A DNA stretch of 64,000 bases from Stappia sp. ES.058 (GTDB taxonomy: Bacteria; Pseudomonadota; Alphaproteobacteria; Rhizobiales; Stappiaceae). The stretch covers positions 868,001 through 932,000 of the forward strand of contig NZ_LT629784.1 in NCBI RefSeq assembly GCF_900105595.1, written 5' to 3'. Shown here one piece after another: positions 7,506 to 15,199 of the stretch (the stretch's first letter is position 1; every line of letters starts with the position of its first letter). The notes under the pieces are model-generated. The model saw only the letters and a list, made by a program, of their open reading frames with translations, ran no database searches and was not told where the DNA came from. The position numbers and the translations under genes are program-made.

Positions 7506-8678
7506 TCAGCGGTCGCGCCGCTCGGAAACGGCTTGTCCGGCCGCCCATCCCGAGGACCAGGCCCATTGAAAATTATAGCCTCCCAGCCAGCCGGTCACAT
7601 CGACTGCCTCGCCTATGGCATAGAGGCCCGGAATGGTCTTCGCTTCCATTGTGCGCGAGGACAGCGCCTCGGTTGAAATGCCGCCGGCCGTCACTTCGGC
7701 CTTGGCGAACCCTTCGGTGCCCGTTGGGTGGAATGCCAGATGCTGCAGGGCTTCGGCGGCGCGCTCAAGGTCCGCATCCGAACTGTTTCCCAACTCTCGT
7801 TTCAATCCGATATGCGCTGAGAGAACCTCGGCCAAACGGTTCGGAAGGTGTTCGCTCAAGACAGACCGCAGCCGGACGCGAGGCGACCTCAGCCGCGCTT
7901 CGCTCAGAATCTCCGTGGCATTCCCGATCAGCTCCAGCACGATTGGCGTGCCGGGCGTCCAGTATGAGGACGCTTGAAGAATTGCCGGCCCCGACAGCCC
8001 GCGATGCGTGAAAAGGGCGGCTTCAGAGAAGGTGGTGTGCCCGACATGCGCCGTTACCGGGCAGGACACGCCGGAAATCTCCCGGAACGCCTGTGCGTCG
8101 GGACCCAGCGTCAGCGGAACGAGCGCGGGCCTCGGCGGGACCACGGGCAATCCGAACCGCTGGGCGATCTGGTAGGCGACGCCGGTGGCGCCCATCTTCG
8201 GAATTGAAGGGCCGCCGGTGGCGATGACCAGGGAGGGCGCGGTCGCTCCGGCAACGCGAAACACGCCATCGCCATGACCGATCTCGCCGATCTGCGTCGA
8301 AAGACGGATCTCGACGCCCCCGCGCGCGCATTCCTCCAGTAGCATCGCCACGACCTGCCGGGCAGAGCCATCGCAGAACAACTGTCCCAACGTCTTTTCA
8401 TGCCACGCGATGCGGTAGCGTTCGACGAGCGCAAGGAAATCCCATTGGGTGTAACGAGCGAGCGCGGATTTCGCGAAATGCAGGTTCTCGGACAGGAAGC
8501 GATCCGGGCTCGTTTCCATGTTGGTGAAGTTGCATCTGCCTCCGCCGGAAATCAGGATTTTCTTGCCCGCCTTGTCCGCATGATCGAGCAAGAGCACGCG
8601 CGACCCGGCCTGTCCCGCTGTTGCTGCCGCCATCAGGCCGGCAGCTCCGGCACCAAGAACAATCACATCAAATGTCAT
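7506..8678 (-). CDS. FAD/NAD(P)-dependent oxidoreductase, HI0933/YhiN family
   Basis: A 390-residue flavoprotein. The N-terminal Rossmann dinucleotide motif VIVLGAGAAGLMAA (5-18) is followed by the family signature ILISGGGRCNFTN and by the C-terminal FAD contact GLYAIGEAVDVTGWLGGYNF with QWAWSSGWAAG. This matches the HI0933 (TIGR00275) aminoacetone-oxidase-like family, whose physiological substrate is poorly known. The length is normal and the reading frame intact. It stands alone, flanked by the decayed MerR region and a mobile-repeat copy on its 5' side, so context gives no functional hint. Confidence 0.88.
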   Translation of the reverse strand: MTFDVIVLGAGAAGLMAAATAGQAGSRVLLLDHADKAGKKILISGGGRCNFTNMETSPDRFLSENLHFAKSALARYTQWDFLALVERYRIAWHEKTLGQLFCDGSARQVVAMLLEECARGGVEIRLSTQIGEIGHGDGVFRVAGATAPSLVIATGGPSIPKMGATGVAYQIAQRFGLPVVPPRPALVPLTLGPDAQAFREISGVSCPVTAHVGHTTFSEAALFTHRGLSGPAILQASSYWTPGTPIVLELIGNATEILSEARLRSPRVRLRSVLSEHLPNRLAEVLSAHIGLKRELGNSSDADLERAAEALQHLAFHPTGTEGFAKAEVTAGGISTEALSSRTMEAKTIPGLYAIGEAVDVTGWLGGYNFQWAWSSGWAAGQAVSERRDR

Positions 8679-8860
8679 TTCCGTCCTCTGCGATCCTCTG
8701 TCGGACAGAAACCGCTATTCGCGAAAGGCCCATGCGAGTGCGCGTCATTGCATTCCGATCCCGTCGAGTGTCACCTCGATCCCATCCGCGTGCCACGCGG
8801 TTTCGGACAACGGCAATCGTGTTTCGCCATTCTCCACGGCATGTCGGGATCAAACACCTA

Positions 8861-9124
8861 GGGTTAGGACCTGTTGCTATGACTGCGATGGTCGGAGCGG
8901 ATGTGTGCGGATACGAGGAGCAAGCCCGCAGGAAGGCTGGAGCCTATAAAGGGATTGCGACATGGTATTCCGTGCGGATCCGCCCGATCCGAAGGATGCT
9001 CGAGCTGACGTCGACCTGCGGCGTCAAAGCCCTCGGCCGGGGGAACGGTCCCGCTCTTCGGGCTTTTCCTTGCATCTCTCGTCATCTCGAACGCCATTTC
9101 AGTCATAGCAACAGGTCCTGACCC
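8861..9124. repeat. 264-bp MITE-like element, copy 1
   Basis: The element has near-perfect terminal inverted repeats. The left end GGGTTAGGACCTGTTGCTAT and the inverted right end GGGTCAGGACCTGTTGCTAT differ at one base, and both continue GACTG inward. TA flanks it on each side (TA|GGG and CCC|TA). It shares its interior and exact length with copy 3 (43423-43686, opposite orientation) and strongly with the worn copy 2. No full transposase is encoded: both strands are open for about 80 codons, but the two readings merely mirror the same conserved DNA. It looks like a non-autonomous element moved in trans by an IS using the same ends. Confidence 0.82.
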
Positions 9125-9378
9125 TAAGTCCTCTCGTCTTCGGTCTCTTTTCCGCTTCCCGGCTCGTTGTAGTTGGTGGGATCGTAGTCATCTGGATCGT
9201 ACCCGTCCTGGTCCTCGTCGATGCCTGTCACATGCGTCGTTCCGGTTTCTTCGTCGTAGACAAGCCCGTATTTCGCCCGCCCCTCGGACTTGTAGCGTCT
9301 GTATTCATGGAAACCTGAATAGAGGAACACCACTAGGAAGGGGACCAGGATCAGGAGGGCTAGCAGTTGGGGTTCCAT
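9124..9378 (-). CDS. Small membrane protein with acidic tail, C-terminus cut by MITE
   Basis: The frame encodes 84 residues. Residues 4-23 (LLALLILVPFLVVFLYSGF) form one membrane helix; a basic juxtamembrane stretch (EYRRYKSEGRAKYG) and a long acidic tail rich in Asp, Tyr and Glu follow. AGGGAG lies 7 bases before the ATG at 9378. The stop codon TAG at 9124-9126 is formed by the boundary of mobile-repeat copy 1, so the original protein probably ran further and was truncated by the insertion. No function is recognised; similar one-helix acidic proteins are common unknowns in alphaproteobacteria. Confidence 0.6.
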   Translation of the reverse strand: MEPQLLALLILVPFLVVFLYSGFHEYRRYKSEGRAKYGLVYDEETGTTHVTGIDEDQDGYDPDDYDPTNYNEPGSGKETEDERT

Positions 9379-9586
9379 GGAGATGCTCCCTTGCGGGGTG
9401 AGTGTTTCGGGCGCAGGTCACCGGGGATCGCGCATGCAGCTCGCCGTCGGGCCGCCGCTTCCGTCCGCGGCGACTGGCTTGGCGCTCTGCTTTTCAACGA
9501 AATGCCCCAAGTGGCGAGAAGAGTGACGCGAATGTGGTCGGCAAGAGCGCGTCGATCAAGCGCAGTGAGCCATGAGGCTCGTCCCC

Positions 9587-9846
9587 GGTCAGGACCTGTT
9601 GAGTTGACTGCGATGGTCGGAGCGGATGTGTGCGGATACGAAGAGCAGGCCCGCAGGAAGGCCGAGGCCTTTCAAGGGATTGCGATATGGTATTCCGTGC
9701 GGATCCGCCCGATCCGAAGGACGGCCGAGCTGACGTCGACCTGCGGCGTAAAAGCCCTCTACCGGGGGAACAGTCCTGCTCTTTGGGCTTTTCCTTGCAT
9801 CTCTCGTCATCTCGAACGCCATTTCAGTCATAGTGACAGACCCATC
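9587..9846. repeat. MITE-like element, copy 2 (degenerate)
   Basis: It has the same orientation and interior as copy 1, beginning GGTCAGGACCTGTTGAGTTG. The right end reads TCAGTCATAGTGACAGACCC, so the terminal repeats have drifted and the outermost bases no longer pair well. Several substitutions are scattered through the body. It lies 462 bases from copy 1 and looks like an older, immobile copy. Confidence 0.7.
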
Positions 9847-10396
9847 CTGAAAAAAACAGACGCTCTTGCAACCTTTCGAATTGGTCAAAGTGGGTTTGTT
9901 CCGGGGGGGGGGCGCCGCACCTTGGGCAAAGGCCGGGGTCGGCCCGAAAGGTCATACCATCAGCCCGGGCGAACGGTCGTTGGACTGCGTTGCGCATGGC
10001 CAGGGAGCAATCGGGCTGACGCTTCACGCCGCGTCCTCGTCTTCTTCAGCCAGCCTGCATATTCGCGCTTGATGCGTGTCGCGACTCATTTCAGTCTTTG
10101 AATGTGCGAGTTGAGCCTTGCCGCAAGCATTTTCCCATATGCTGGATTTTGCCACCCAAAGCGTGGTCGTCGGGTAGCGCATGGTTGCACCTATGTAAAT
10201 TTACATAGTTCGAATTGTTATTCCTCAAATTTTGCCTGCATTTCATGCGGATGATGTTTTCGTCTAGTCTCACCTAGCGGAAATTTCCAGATACCCTGAG
10301 TGTGAAATCGTTTCATATTCAAAAAAAGCTTTGACGTTATATAATTTGTAACCGGCTTTAACCAATTTGATGACAATAGTCAGATGAGGTAATCCG
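9847..10396. other. Gene-free stretch upstream of the globin chemoreceptor
   Basis: No convincing gene is seen. It holds a ten-base G tract (9903-9912), a perfect 18-base palindrome (10191-10208) and an AT-rich segment (10195-10395), where the chemoreceptor promoter should lie. TATAAT occurs at 10340-10345, but no good -35 box stands 16-18 bases before it. Confidence 0.45.
10191..10208. promoter_or_regulatory. Perfect 18-bp palindrome, operator candidate
   Basis: CTATGTAAATTTACATAG is self-complementary over all 18 bases and sits in an AT-rich promoter region 189 bases before the chemoreceptor start. Its form fits a dimeric helix-turn-helix regulator site. The regulator is unknown. Confidence 0.5.
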
Positions 10397-11818
10397 ATGT
10401 CGGTATCAGTTGGTGGTGGGTCTGAAGTGCGTGTCGCCTTTGCGCGTGTCGACGAGGCGGCCAAGCTATGTCTTCAGGCACTCTGGCCTGTCGTGGAGCC
10501 AAGGCTCGATGGAATCCTGAACAGCTTCTATTCCCACGTCGTGCAACATCCGGAGATGGCTGCATTGGTCGGTGACCGTCAGGCGTCCCTGGAATCTGCA
10601 CAAAAGAAGCACTGGAAGCGACTGTTTTCCGGGGCGTTCGACGACGAGTATGTCCAGAGCATCGACCGCATCGGACGGGCCCACAGCCGCATCGGTCTGG
10701 AGCCGCGCTGGTATATCGCCGGTTATCAGTATGTTCTCAATGAGCTTATTGCCGTTGTTATGAACAAGTACCGCTTTTCGCCAAAGAAAGCGATCCAGGC
10801 GGTGCAGGTCCTGAACAAGGCTGTCATGCTCGATCTCGACTTTGCGATCTCGACCTATCAGCAGATCCTCATGGAAGCGCAGGAGGCACAGACCCGGCAT
10901 CTGAGCGATGCGGTCGACCGGTTCAAGGACACGGTCGAAACGTCGCTCCGCATGGTCGACCAGACCGCAGACCGGATGCAGGAGCAGGCCGGTACGCTTT
11001 CCGGTGTCGCCAATTCCGCGTCGCAGGAGGCCGTGTCCGCCTCTGCCGCGTCCGAGGAAACATCGGTGAGCGTTCAGACGGTCGCTTCGGCCGCGGAAGA
11101 GCTATCATCCTCGATCGAGGAGATCGGCCGCCAGATCACCGGGGCGTCGGACGTCGCGCGGCGGGCGAGTTCCGTGACTGACAATGCGTCGCAGGAAATC
11201 GGCAATCTCTCCAGCACCGCCCAGAAGATCGGCGACGTGATCGGTCTCATTCAGGCAATCGCCGAACAGACCAACCTGCTTGCCCTCAACGCAACGATCG
11301 AGGCGGCGCGCGCCGGCGAGGCCGGACGCGGGTTTGCCATCGTCGCCCAGGAGGTGAAGCAACTCGCAAGCCAGACGTCCAAGGCAACCGAAGACATTGC
11401 CAATCAGGTGGCCGAGGTGCAGGCGGCGACAACGCGCGCGGTTGATACGATCGGCACGATTTCCTCCACCGTCGGCGAGATCGACACTTTGACGGCCGCC
11501 ATCGCTGCGGCCATCGAGGAACAGGGTGCGGCCACGCGCGAGATTTCGATGAATGTCCAGCACGCTGCCGAGGGCACGATGACGCTGACGCGCAATGTGT
11601 CCGGGGTGAACGATGCAATCGACAAGACCGAACATGCGGCGGAGGACTTCCTCGTTGTCTCCGGCAGTCTGCGGACCCAGTCGACGGAAATCGCGGAGCA
11701 GATCCGGGGCTTTTTCGTGGAAATCCGGGAAGGACCGCTGGAGCGCCGCAACGGGCACGATCCGAACTATCAGGGGCCGGAACGCCGGGCCGAAGCCAGA
11801 AAACAGACCGCCGCCTGA
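10397..11818 (+). CDS. Globin-coupled methyl-accepting chemotaxis protein (HemAT-like)
   Basis: A 473-residue soluble chemoreceptor without membrane helices. Residues ~10-160 form a protoglobin sensor; the probable proximal heme ligand is His96 in [20 protein letters not shown], the signature of globin-coupled sensors. Residues ~190-460 are the MCP signalling coiled coil, with the hairpin tip [20 protein letters not shown] and the following [15 protein letters not shown]. Such proteins bind O2 (or CO/NO) at heme and feed CheA/CheW to steer aerotaxis. No che genes are near, so it must join a remote array. The start at 10397 lies 9 bases after GAGG. A good terminator follows the gene. Confidence 0.93.
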   Translation: MSVSVGGGSEVRVAFARVDEAAKLCLQALWPVVEPRLDGILNSFYSHVVQHPEMAALVGDRQASLESAQKKHWKRLFSGAFDDEYVQSIDRIGRAHSRIGLEPRWYIAGYQYVLNELIAVVMNKYRFSPKKAIQAVQVLNKAVMLDLDFAISTYQQILMEAQEAQTRHLSDAVDRFKDTVETSLRMVDQTADRMQEQAGTLSGVANSASQEAVSASAASEETSVSVQTVASAAEELSSSIEEIGRQITGASDVARRASSVTDNASQEIGNLSSTAQKIGDVIGLIQAIAEQTNLLALNATIEAARAGEAGRGFAIVAQEVKQLASQTSKATEDIANQVAEVQAATTRAVDTIGTISSTVGEIDTLTAAIAAAIEEQGAATREISMNVQHAAEGTMTLTRNVSGVNDAIDKTEHAAEDFLVVSGSLRTQSTEIAEQIRGFFVEIREGPLERRNGHDPNYQGPERRAEARKQTAA

Positions 11819-11856
11819 CGGTCTTTGACAGGCCGACGGTTGTCGCAAAAACCAAC

Positions 11857-11888
11857 GGAGCGCCGCAGTCCGTGCGACGCTCCTTTTT
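11857..11888. terminator. Rho-independent terminator after the chemoreceptor
   Basis: GGAGCG and CGCTCC form a stem with an inner partly paired loop, followed by TTTTT at 11884-11888. A run of A on the left side lets it also serve the convergent fdsA gene ending at 11926. Confidence 0.75.
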
Positions 11889-11925
11889 GCATGGTCGGAC
11901 GCCGTCCCGCGGCGCGCGTGACCGA

Positions 11926-14727
11926 TTATTCCGCCGCTTGCGTCTGCATTGCGGCAAGCGACGTCACCTGCGCCGCGCAATACTTGAACTCCGGGATCTT
12001 GCCGTAAGGGTCGAGCTCGGCGTTGGTCAGCCGGTTGGCCGGCGCCTCGAAGAAACAGAACGGTACGAAGACCATGCCGTCGGCCACATCGCGGTCGGCG
12101 CGCAGGGTTGCGGTGATCGCGCCCCGGCGGGTTGTGACCGTCACGGCGGTTCCCGCGATGAGGCCACGCGCGTTGATCTCGCGCGGGTTCATTGCCGCGA
12201 CCGGTTCCGGCTCCAGCGCATCGAGTGTGGAGGAGCGCCGCGTCATCGCGCCGGTGTGCCAGTGTTCCAGCATGCGTCCCGTCGTGAGCACCAGCGGATA
12301 GGTGTCGTCGGGGATCTCGTCAGGCGGAACGAGGTCGGCGGGCACGAGGCGTCCGCGTCGCGAGGCCGTCGGGAAACCTTGAGCGAAAATGATCTCGGCG
12401 CCGGGCTGGTCCTCGTGGGCGGCCGGATAGGTCACGCAGCCCTCGCGCGCGATGCGTTCGAAGGAAATGTTGTTGAGCGACGGCATCAGCGCCCGCATCT
12501 CCTCATAAACCTCGCCGATATGTGCGTAGGACCAGTCGAGCCCGATGCGGCGGGCGATTTCGGCGATCAGTTCCCAGTCCTGACGCGCCGCGCCGGGAAG
12601 GGGAACCACGGGGCGACCAAGCTGAACCTGTCGGTTGGTATTGGTATAGGTGCCAAGCTTTTCCGCATGCGCGGAGGCTGGCAGCACCACATCCGCGTGC
12701 CAGGCCGTTTCGGTGAGGAAGATGTCCTGAACCACCAGATGGTCGAGTTTTGCAAGGGCGGCGCGCGCGTGGATCTGGTCGGGATCCGACATCGCGGGGT
12801 TCTCGCCCATGATGTACATGCCGCGAATGCCGCCGGCATGGATCGCATCCATGATCTCGACGACCGTCAGCCCGCGGGCGGGATCGAGCGTGCGTCCCCA
12901 GGCGTCTTCATAGGCACCTCGAATATCCGCGTTTTCCACCGACTTGTAGTCGGGAAAGAACATCGGGATGAGACCGGCATCCGAGGCGCCCTGCACGTTG
13001 TTCTGTCCGCGCAAGGGGTGAAGGCCGGTGCCCGGCCGCCCGATCTGGCCGGTCGTCAGCGCCAGCGCGATCAGGCAGCGGGCGTTGTCCGTCCCGTGGA
13101 CATGCTGCGATACGCCCATGCCCCAGAAGATGATCGATCGCTCGCTCGTCGCATAGACGCGCGCGACGTCGCGAAGCGTGTCCGCGTCGATGCCGCACAC
13201 GCTTGCCATTGCTTCCGGCGAGAAGTCGCGGACCTTTTCCTTGAGCGCCTCGAAGCCGTCGACGTGGTTCGCCACATAGTCGGCGTCATAAAGGTTTTCG
13301 GAAATGATGACGTGCAAGAGCGCGTTGAGCATCGCGACGTCGCTGCCCGGCGTGAAGCGCAGCGCGTGCGAGGCATGGCGCATCAGGTCCTGGCCGCGCG
13401 GGTCCATGACGATGAGCTTTGCGCCACGCTTGGCGGCCTGCTTGAGGTAGGTGGCGGCAACGGGATGGTTCTGCGTCGGTCTTGCACCGATGACGATGAT
13501 GCAGTCGGCATCTTCTGCTGCGCGGAACGGCGCGGAGACGGCGCCGGAGCCGACACCTTCCATCAAGGCGGCCACAGAAGAGGCATGGCACAACCGTGTG
13601 CAGTGATCGATATTGTTGGTGCCGAAGCCCTGCCGCACGAGTTTCTGGAACAGATAGGCCTCCTCGTTCGACCCCTTGGCCGAGCCGAAACCGGCAAGTG
13701 CTGCACCGCCCATCGTGTCGCGGATATCGGCGAGGCCGCCGGCCGCGCGCTCCAGCGCCTCTTCCCAGGTCGCCTCGCGGAAGACGTCGAAGGGGTTGGC
13801 CGGGTCGAGCATCGCGTCGCCGGCCTTGGGCGCGTCGTCGCGGCGCACAAGCGGTTTGGTCAACCGGTGAGGGTGGCGGATATAGTCGTGGCCGAAGCGG
13901 CCCTTGACGCACAGGCGGTTTTCATTTGCCGCGCCATTTCGCCCGTCGATCTTGATGATTGTGTCGTCCTTGACGTGCACCTTGGTCTGGCAGCCGACCC
14001 CGCAGAAGGGACACAGCGTGTCGACGGTGCGCTCGGCCTTGAGAACCGTGTGGCGAGCGGCTTCGTCCATGACGCTCTTTTCCTGCAGCGCGCCGGTCGG
14101 GCAGGCCTGCACGCATTCGCCGCAGGCAACACAGGTGGAGGCGCCCATCGGGTCGCTGAGATCGAAGATCGGGCGGGCCTCGCCGCCGCGATAGCCCATG
14201 CCGATCACATCGTTCACCTGCACTTCGCGGCACGCGCGTTCGCACAGGCCACAGGCGATGCAGGCGTCGAGATTGACGGCAATCGCGGCATGGGAGGTAT
14301 CCCAGCGCGCCTCGCGGGTGGGGGCGGTATCCCCGGTGTAGCGGCTTTCATAACGTGAGCGCTCGACGCCAACGGCCTGCGACCAGATCCAGAAATCCGC
14401 GTCGCGATCCGGTGCGTCGTCGCGCGCCGGCATGTCGCTTACCAGCAGTTCGAACACCATTTCGCGCGCCTTGGTAGCGCGCTCGGATGCGGTCTTCACG
14501 ACCTGGCCCTCGGCAGGCGTGCGAATGCAGGAGGCGGCAAGTGTGCGCTCGCCCTCGATCTCGACCATGCAGGCGCGGCAATTGCCGTCGGAGCGATAGC
14601 CGGTCGCCTCCTTGTGGCACAGGTGCGGGATCGAGGCGCCGACGCGCTTGGCGACCTGCCAGATGGTCTCGCCCGCCGCTGCCTCGACCTCGTGTCCGTC
14701 GAGGGTGAAGGTGATAGGGTCAGTCAT
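11926..14727 (-). CDS. fdsA: NAD-dependent formate dehydrogenase alpha subunit (FdsA)
   Basis: A 933-residue molybdenum enzyme subunit oxidising formate to CO2 in the cytoplasm. The N-terminus is a [2Fe-2S] ferredoxin domain (ITFTLDGHEVEAAAGETIW, CHKEATGYRSDGNCRACMVE). Next come a His/Cys cluster region and two [4Fe-4S] motifs (CIACGLCERAC; CVACGECVQACPTGAL), then a further cluster (CPFCGVGC) heading the bis-MGD domain. The Mo-ligand region is HCTRLCHASSVAAL, a Cys rather than selenocysteine form. The C-terminal MopB fold includes TGRMLEHWHTGAMTRRS. The start at 14727 (MTDPITF) fits the family and overlaps the acetyltransferase gene by 8 bases. With FdsGB it forms a soluble enzyme passing electrons to NAD+. 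The accessory genes fdhD/fdsC and fdsD are not adjacent. Confidence 0.93.
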   Translation of the reverse strand: MTDPITFTLDGHEVEAAAGETIWQVAKRVGASIPHLCHKEATGYRSDGNCRACMVEIEGERTLAASCIRTPAEGQVVKTASERATKAREMVFELLVSDMPARDDAPDRDADFWIWSQAVGVERSRYESRYTGDTAPTREARWDTSHAAIAVNLDACIACGLCERACREVQVNDVIGMGYRGGEARPIFDLSDPMGASTCVACGECVQACPTGALQEKSVMDEAARHTVLKAERTVDTLCPFCGVGCQTKVHVKDDTIIKIDGRNGAANENRLCVKGRFGHDYIRHPHRLTKPLVRRDDAPKAGDAMLDPANPFDVFREATWEEALERAAGGLADIRDTMGGAALAGFGSAKGSNEEAYLFQKLVRQGFGTNNIDHCTRLCHASSVAALMEGVGSGAVSAPFRAAEDADCIIVIGARPTQNHPVAATYLKQAAKRGAKLIVMDPRGQDLMRHASHALRFTPGSDVAMLNALLHVIISENLYDADYVANHVDGFEALKEKVRDFSPEAMASVCGIDADTLRDVARVYATSERSIIFWGMGVSQHVHGTDNARCLIALALTTGQIGRPGTGLHPLRGQNNVQGASDAGLIPMFFPDYKSVENADIRGAYEDAWGRTLDPARGLTVVEIMDAIHAGGIRGMYIMGENPAMSDPDQIHARAALAKLDHLVVQDIFLTETAWHADVVLPASAHAEKLGTYTNTNRQVQLGRPVVPLPGAARQDWELIAEIARRIGLDWSYAHIGEVYEEMRALMPSLNNISFERIAREGCVTYPAAHEDQPGAEIIFAQGFPTASRRGRLVPADLVPPDEIPDDTYPLVLTTGRMLEHWHTGAMTRRSSTLDALEPEPVAAMNPREINARGLIAGTAVTVTTRRGAITATLRADRDVADGMVFVPFCFFEAPANRLTNAELDPYGKIPEFKYCAAQVTSLAAMQTQAAE

Positions 14728-15199
14728 CGTCCGGGCCTTTCGCAAGCTTGTCCAGGCTCTCGCCATCCCATCGCAAGTAGCGTTTGTCGGGCTCCACGGC
14801 TCCCAGCCGCCGGTAGAGCCGGATCGCAGCCTCGTTGTCGGCATCGACGCTCAGGTCCATCCGGGGCGCGCCGCGTGCGCGGGCTTCGGCGGCGCAGGCG
14901 CGAAGAAGCGCTTCCCCGACGCCGCGGCCGCGGGCATGGCTGGAGACGAAGACGTCCTTGACGAAATAGGCGGGATTGGCGCGCCCGGCAGGAAACAGCG
15001 GCGACATGGTCGCATGGCCGAGAAGCGTGTTGCCATCCTCCGCCACGAGAAACACCAGATCGCCGTAGCGCGCGAAGCCGTCCGACAGGCGCTGTGTCAC
15101 CAGATCGGGGTCGGTGTCCGATCCATAGTGATGCTCCAACTCGCTCACCAGGGCGGTGAGCCGCTCGAGATCCGCCTGTGTGGCCGGACGCACGATCAT
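14720..15199 (-). CDS. GNAT-family N-acetyltransferase within the fds operon
   Basis: A 159-residue GCN5-related acetyltransferase. The acetyl-CoA loop is SSHARGRGVGEALL (~87-100); the start MIVRPATQADLERL and the C-terminal AIRLYRRLGAV are typical of the fold. The gene begins four bases inside the end of fdsGB and ends eight bases inside fdsA, so it is translated as part of the formate dehydrogenase operon. The substrate is unknown. Its fixed place between the two enzyme subunits suggests a role tied to that enzyme, such as protein or small-molecule acetylation, but chance insertion into a compact operon is possible. Confidence 0.85.
   Translation of the reverse strand: MIVRPATQADLERLTALVSELEHHYGSDTDPDLVTQRLSDGFARYGDLVFLVAEDGNTLLGHATMSPLFPAGRANPAYFVKDVFVSSHARGRGVGEALLRACAAEARARGAPRMDLSVDADNEAAIRLYRRLGAVEPDKRYLRWDGESLDKLAKGPDDD

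Noticed and set aside
8864-9106. Reading frames within the 264-bp elements as protein genes
   Set aside because: Both strands are open in all three copies and the frames follow the repeat boundary, including its TIRs; no transposase motif is present, so they reflect the mobile DNA rather than a selected protein.
9824-10072. Short frames with a Cys pair around the G10 tract
   Set aside because: No recognised domain, poor composition and no ribosome site on either strand.
11872-14358. Plus-strand open frame of 828 codons opposite fdsA
   Set aside because: It lies wholly antisense to a strongly conserved enzyme gene, with His/Arg/Gln-rich composition and no domain; in GC-rich DNA such frames are a codon-bias by-product.
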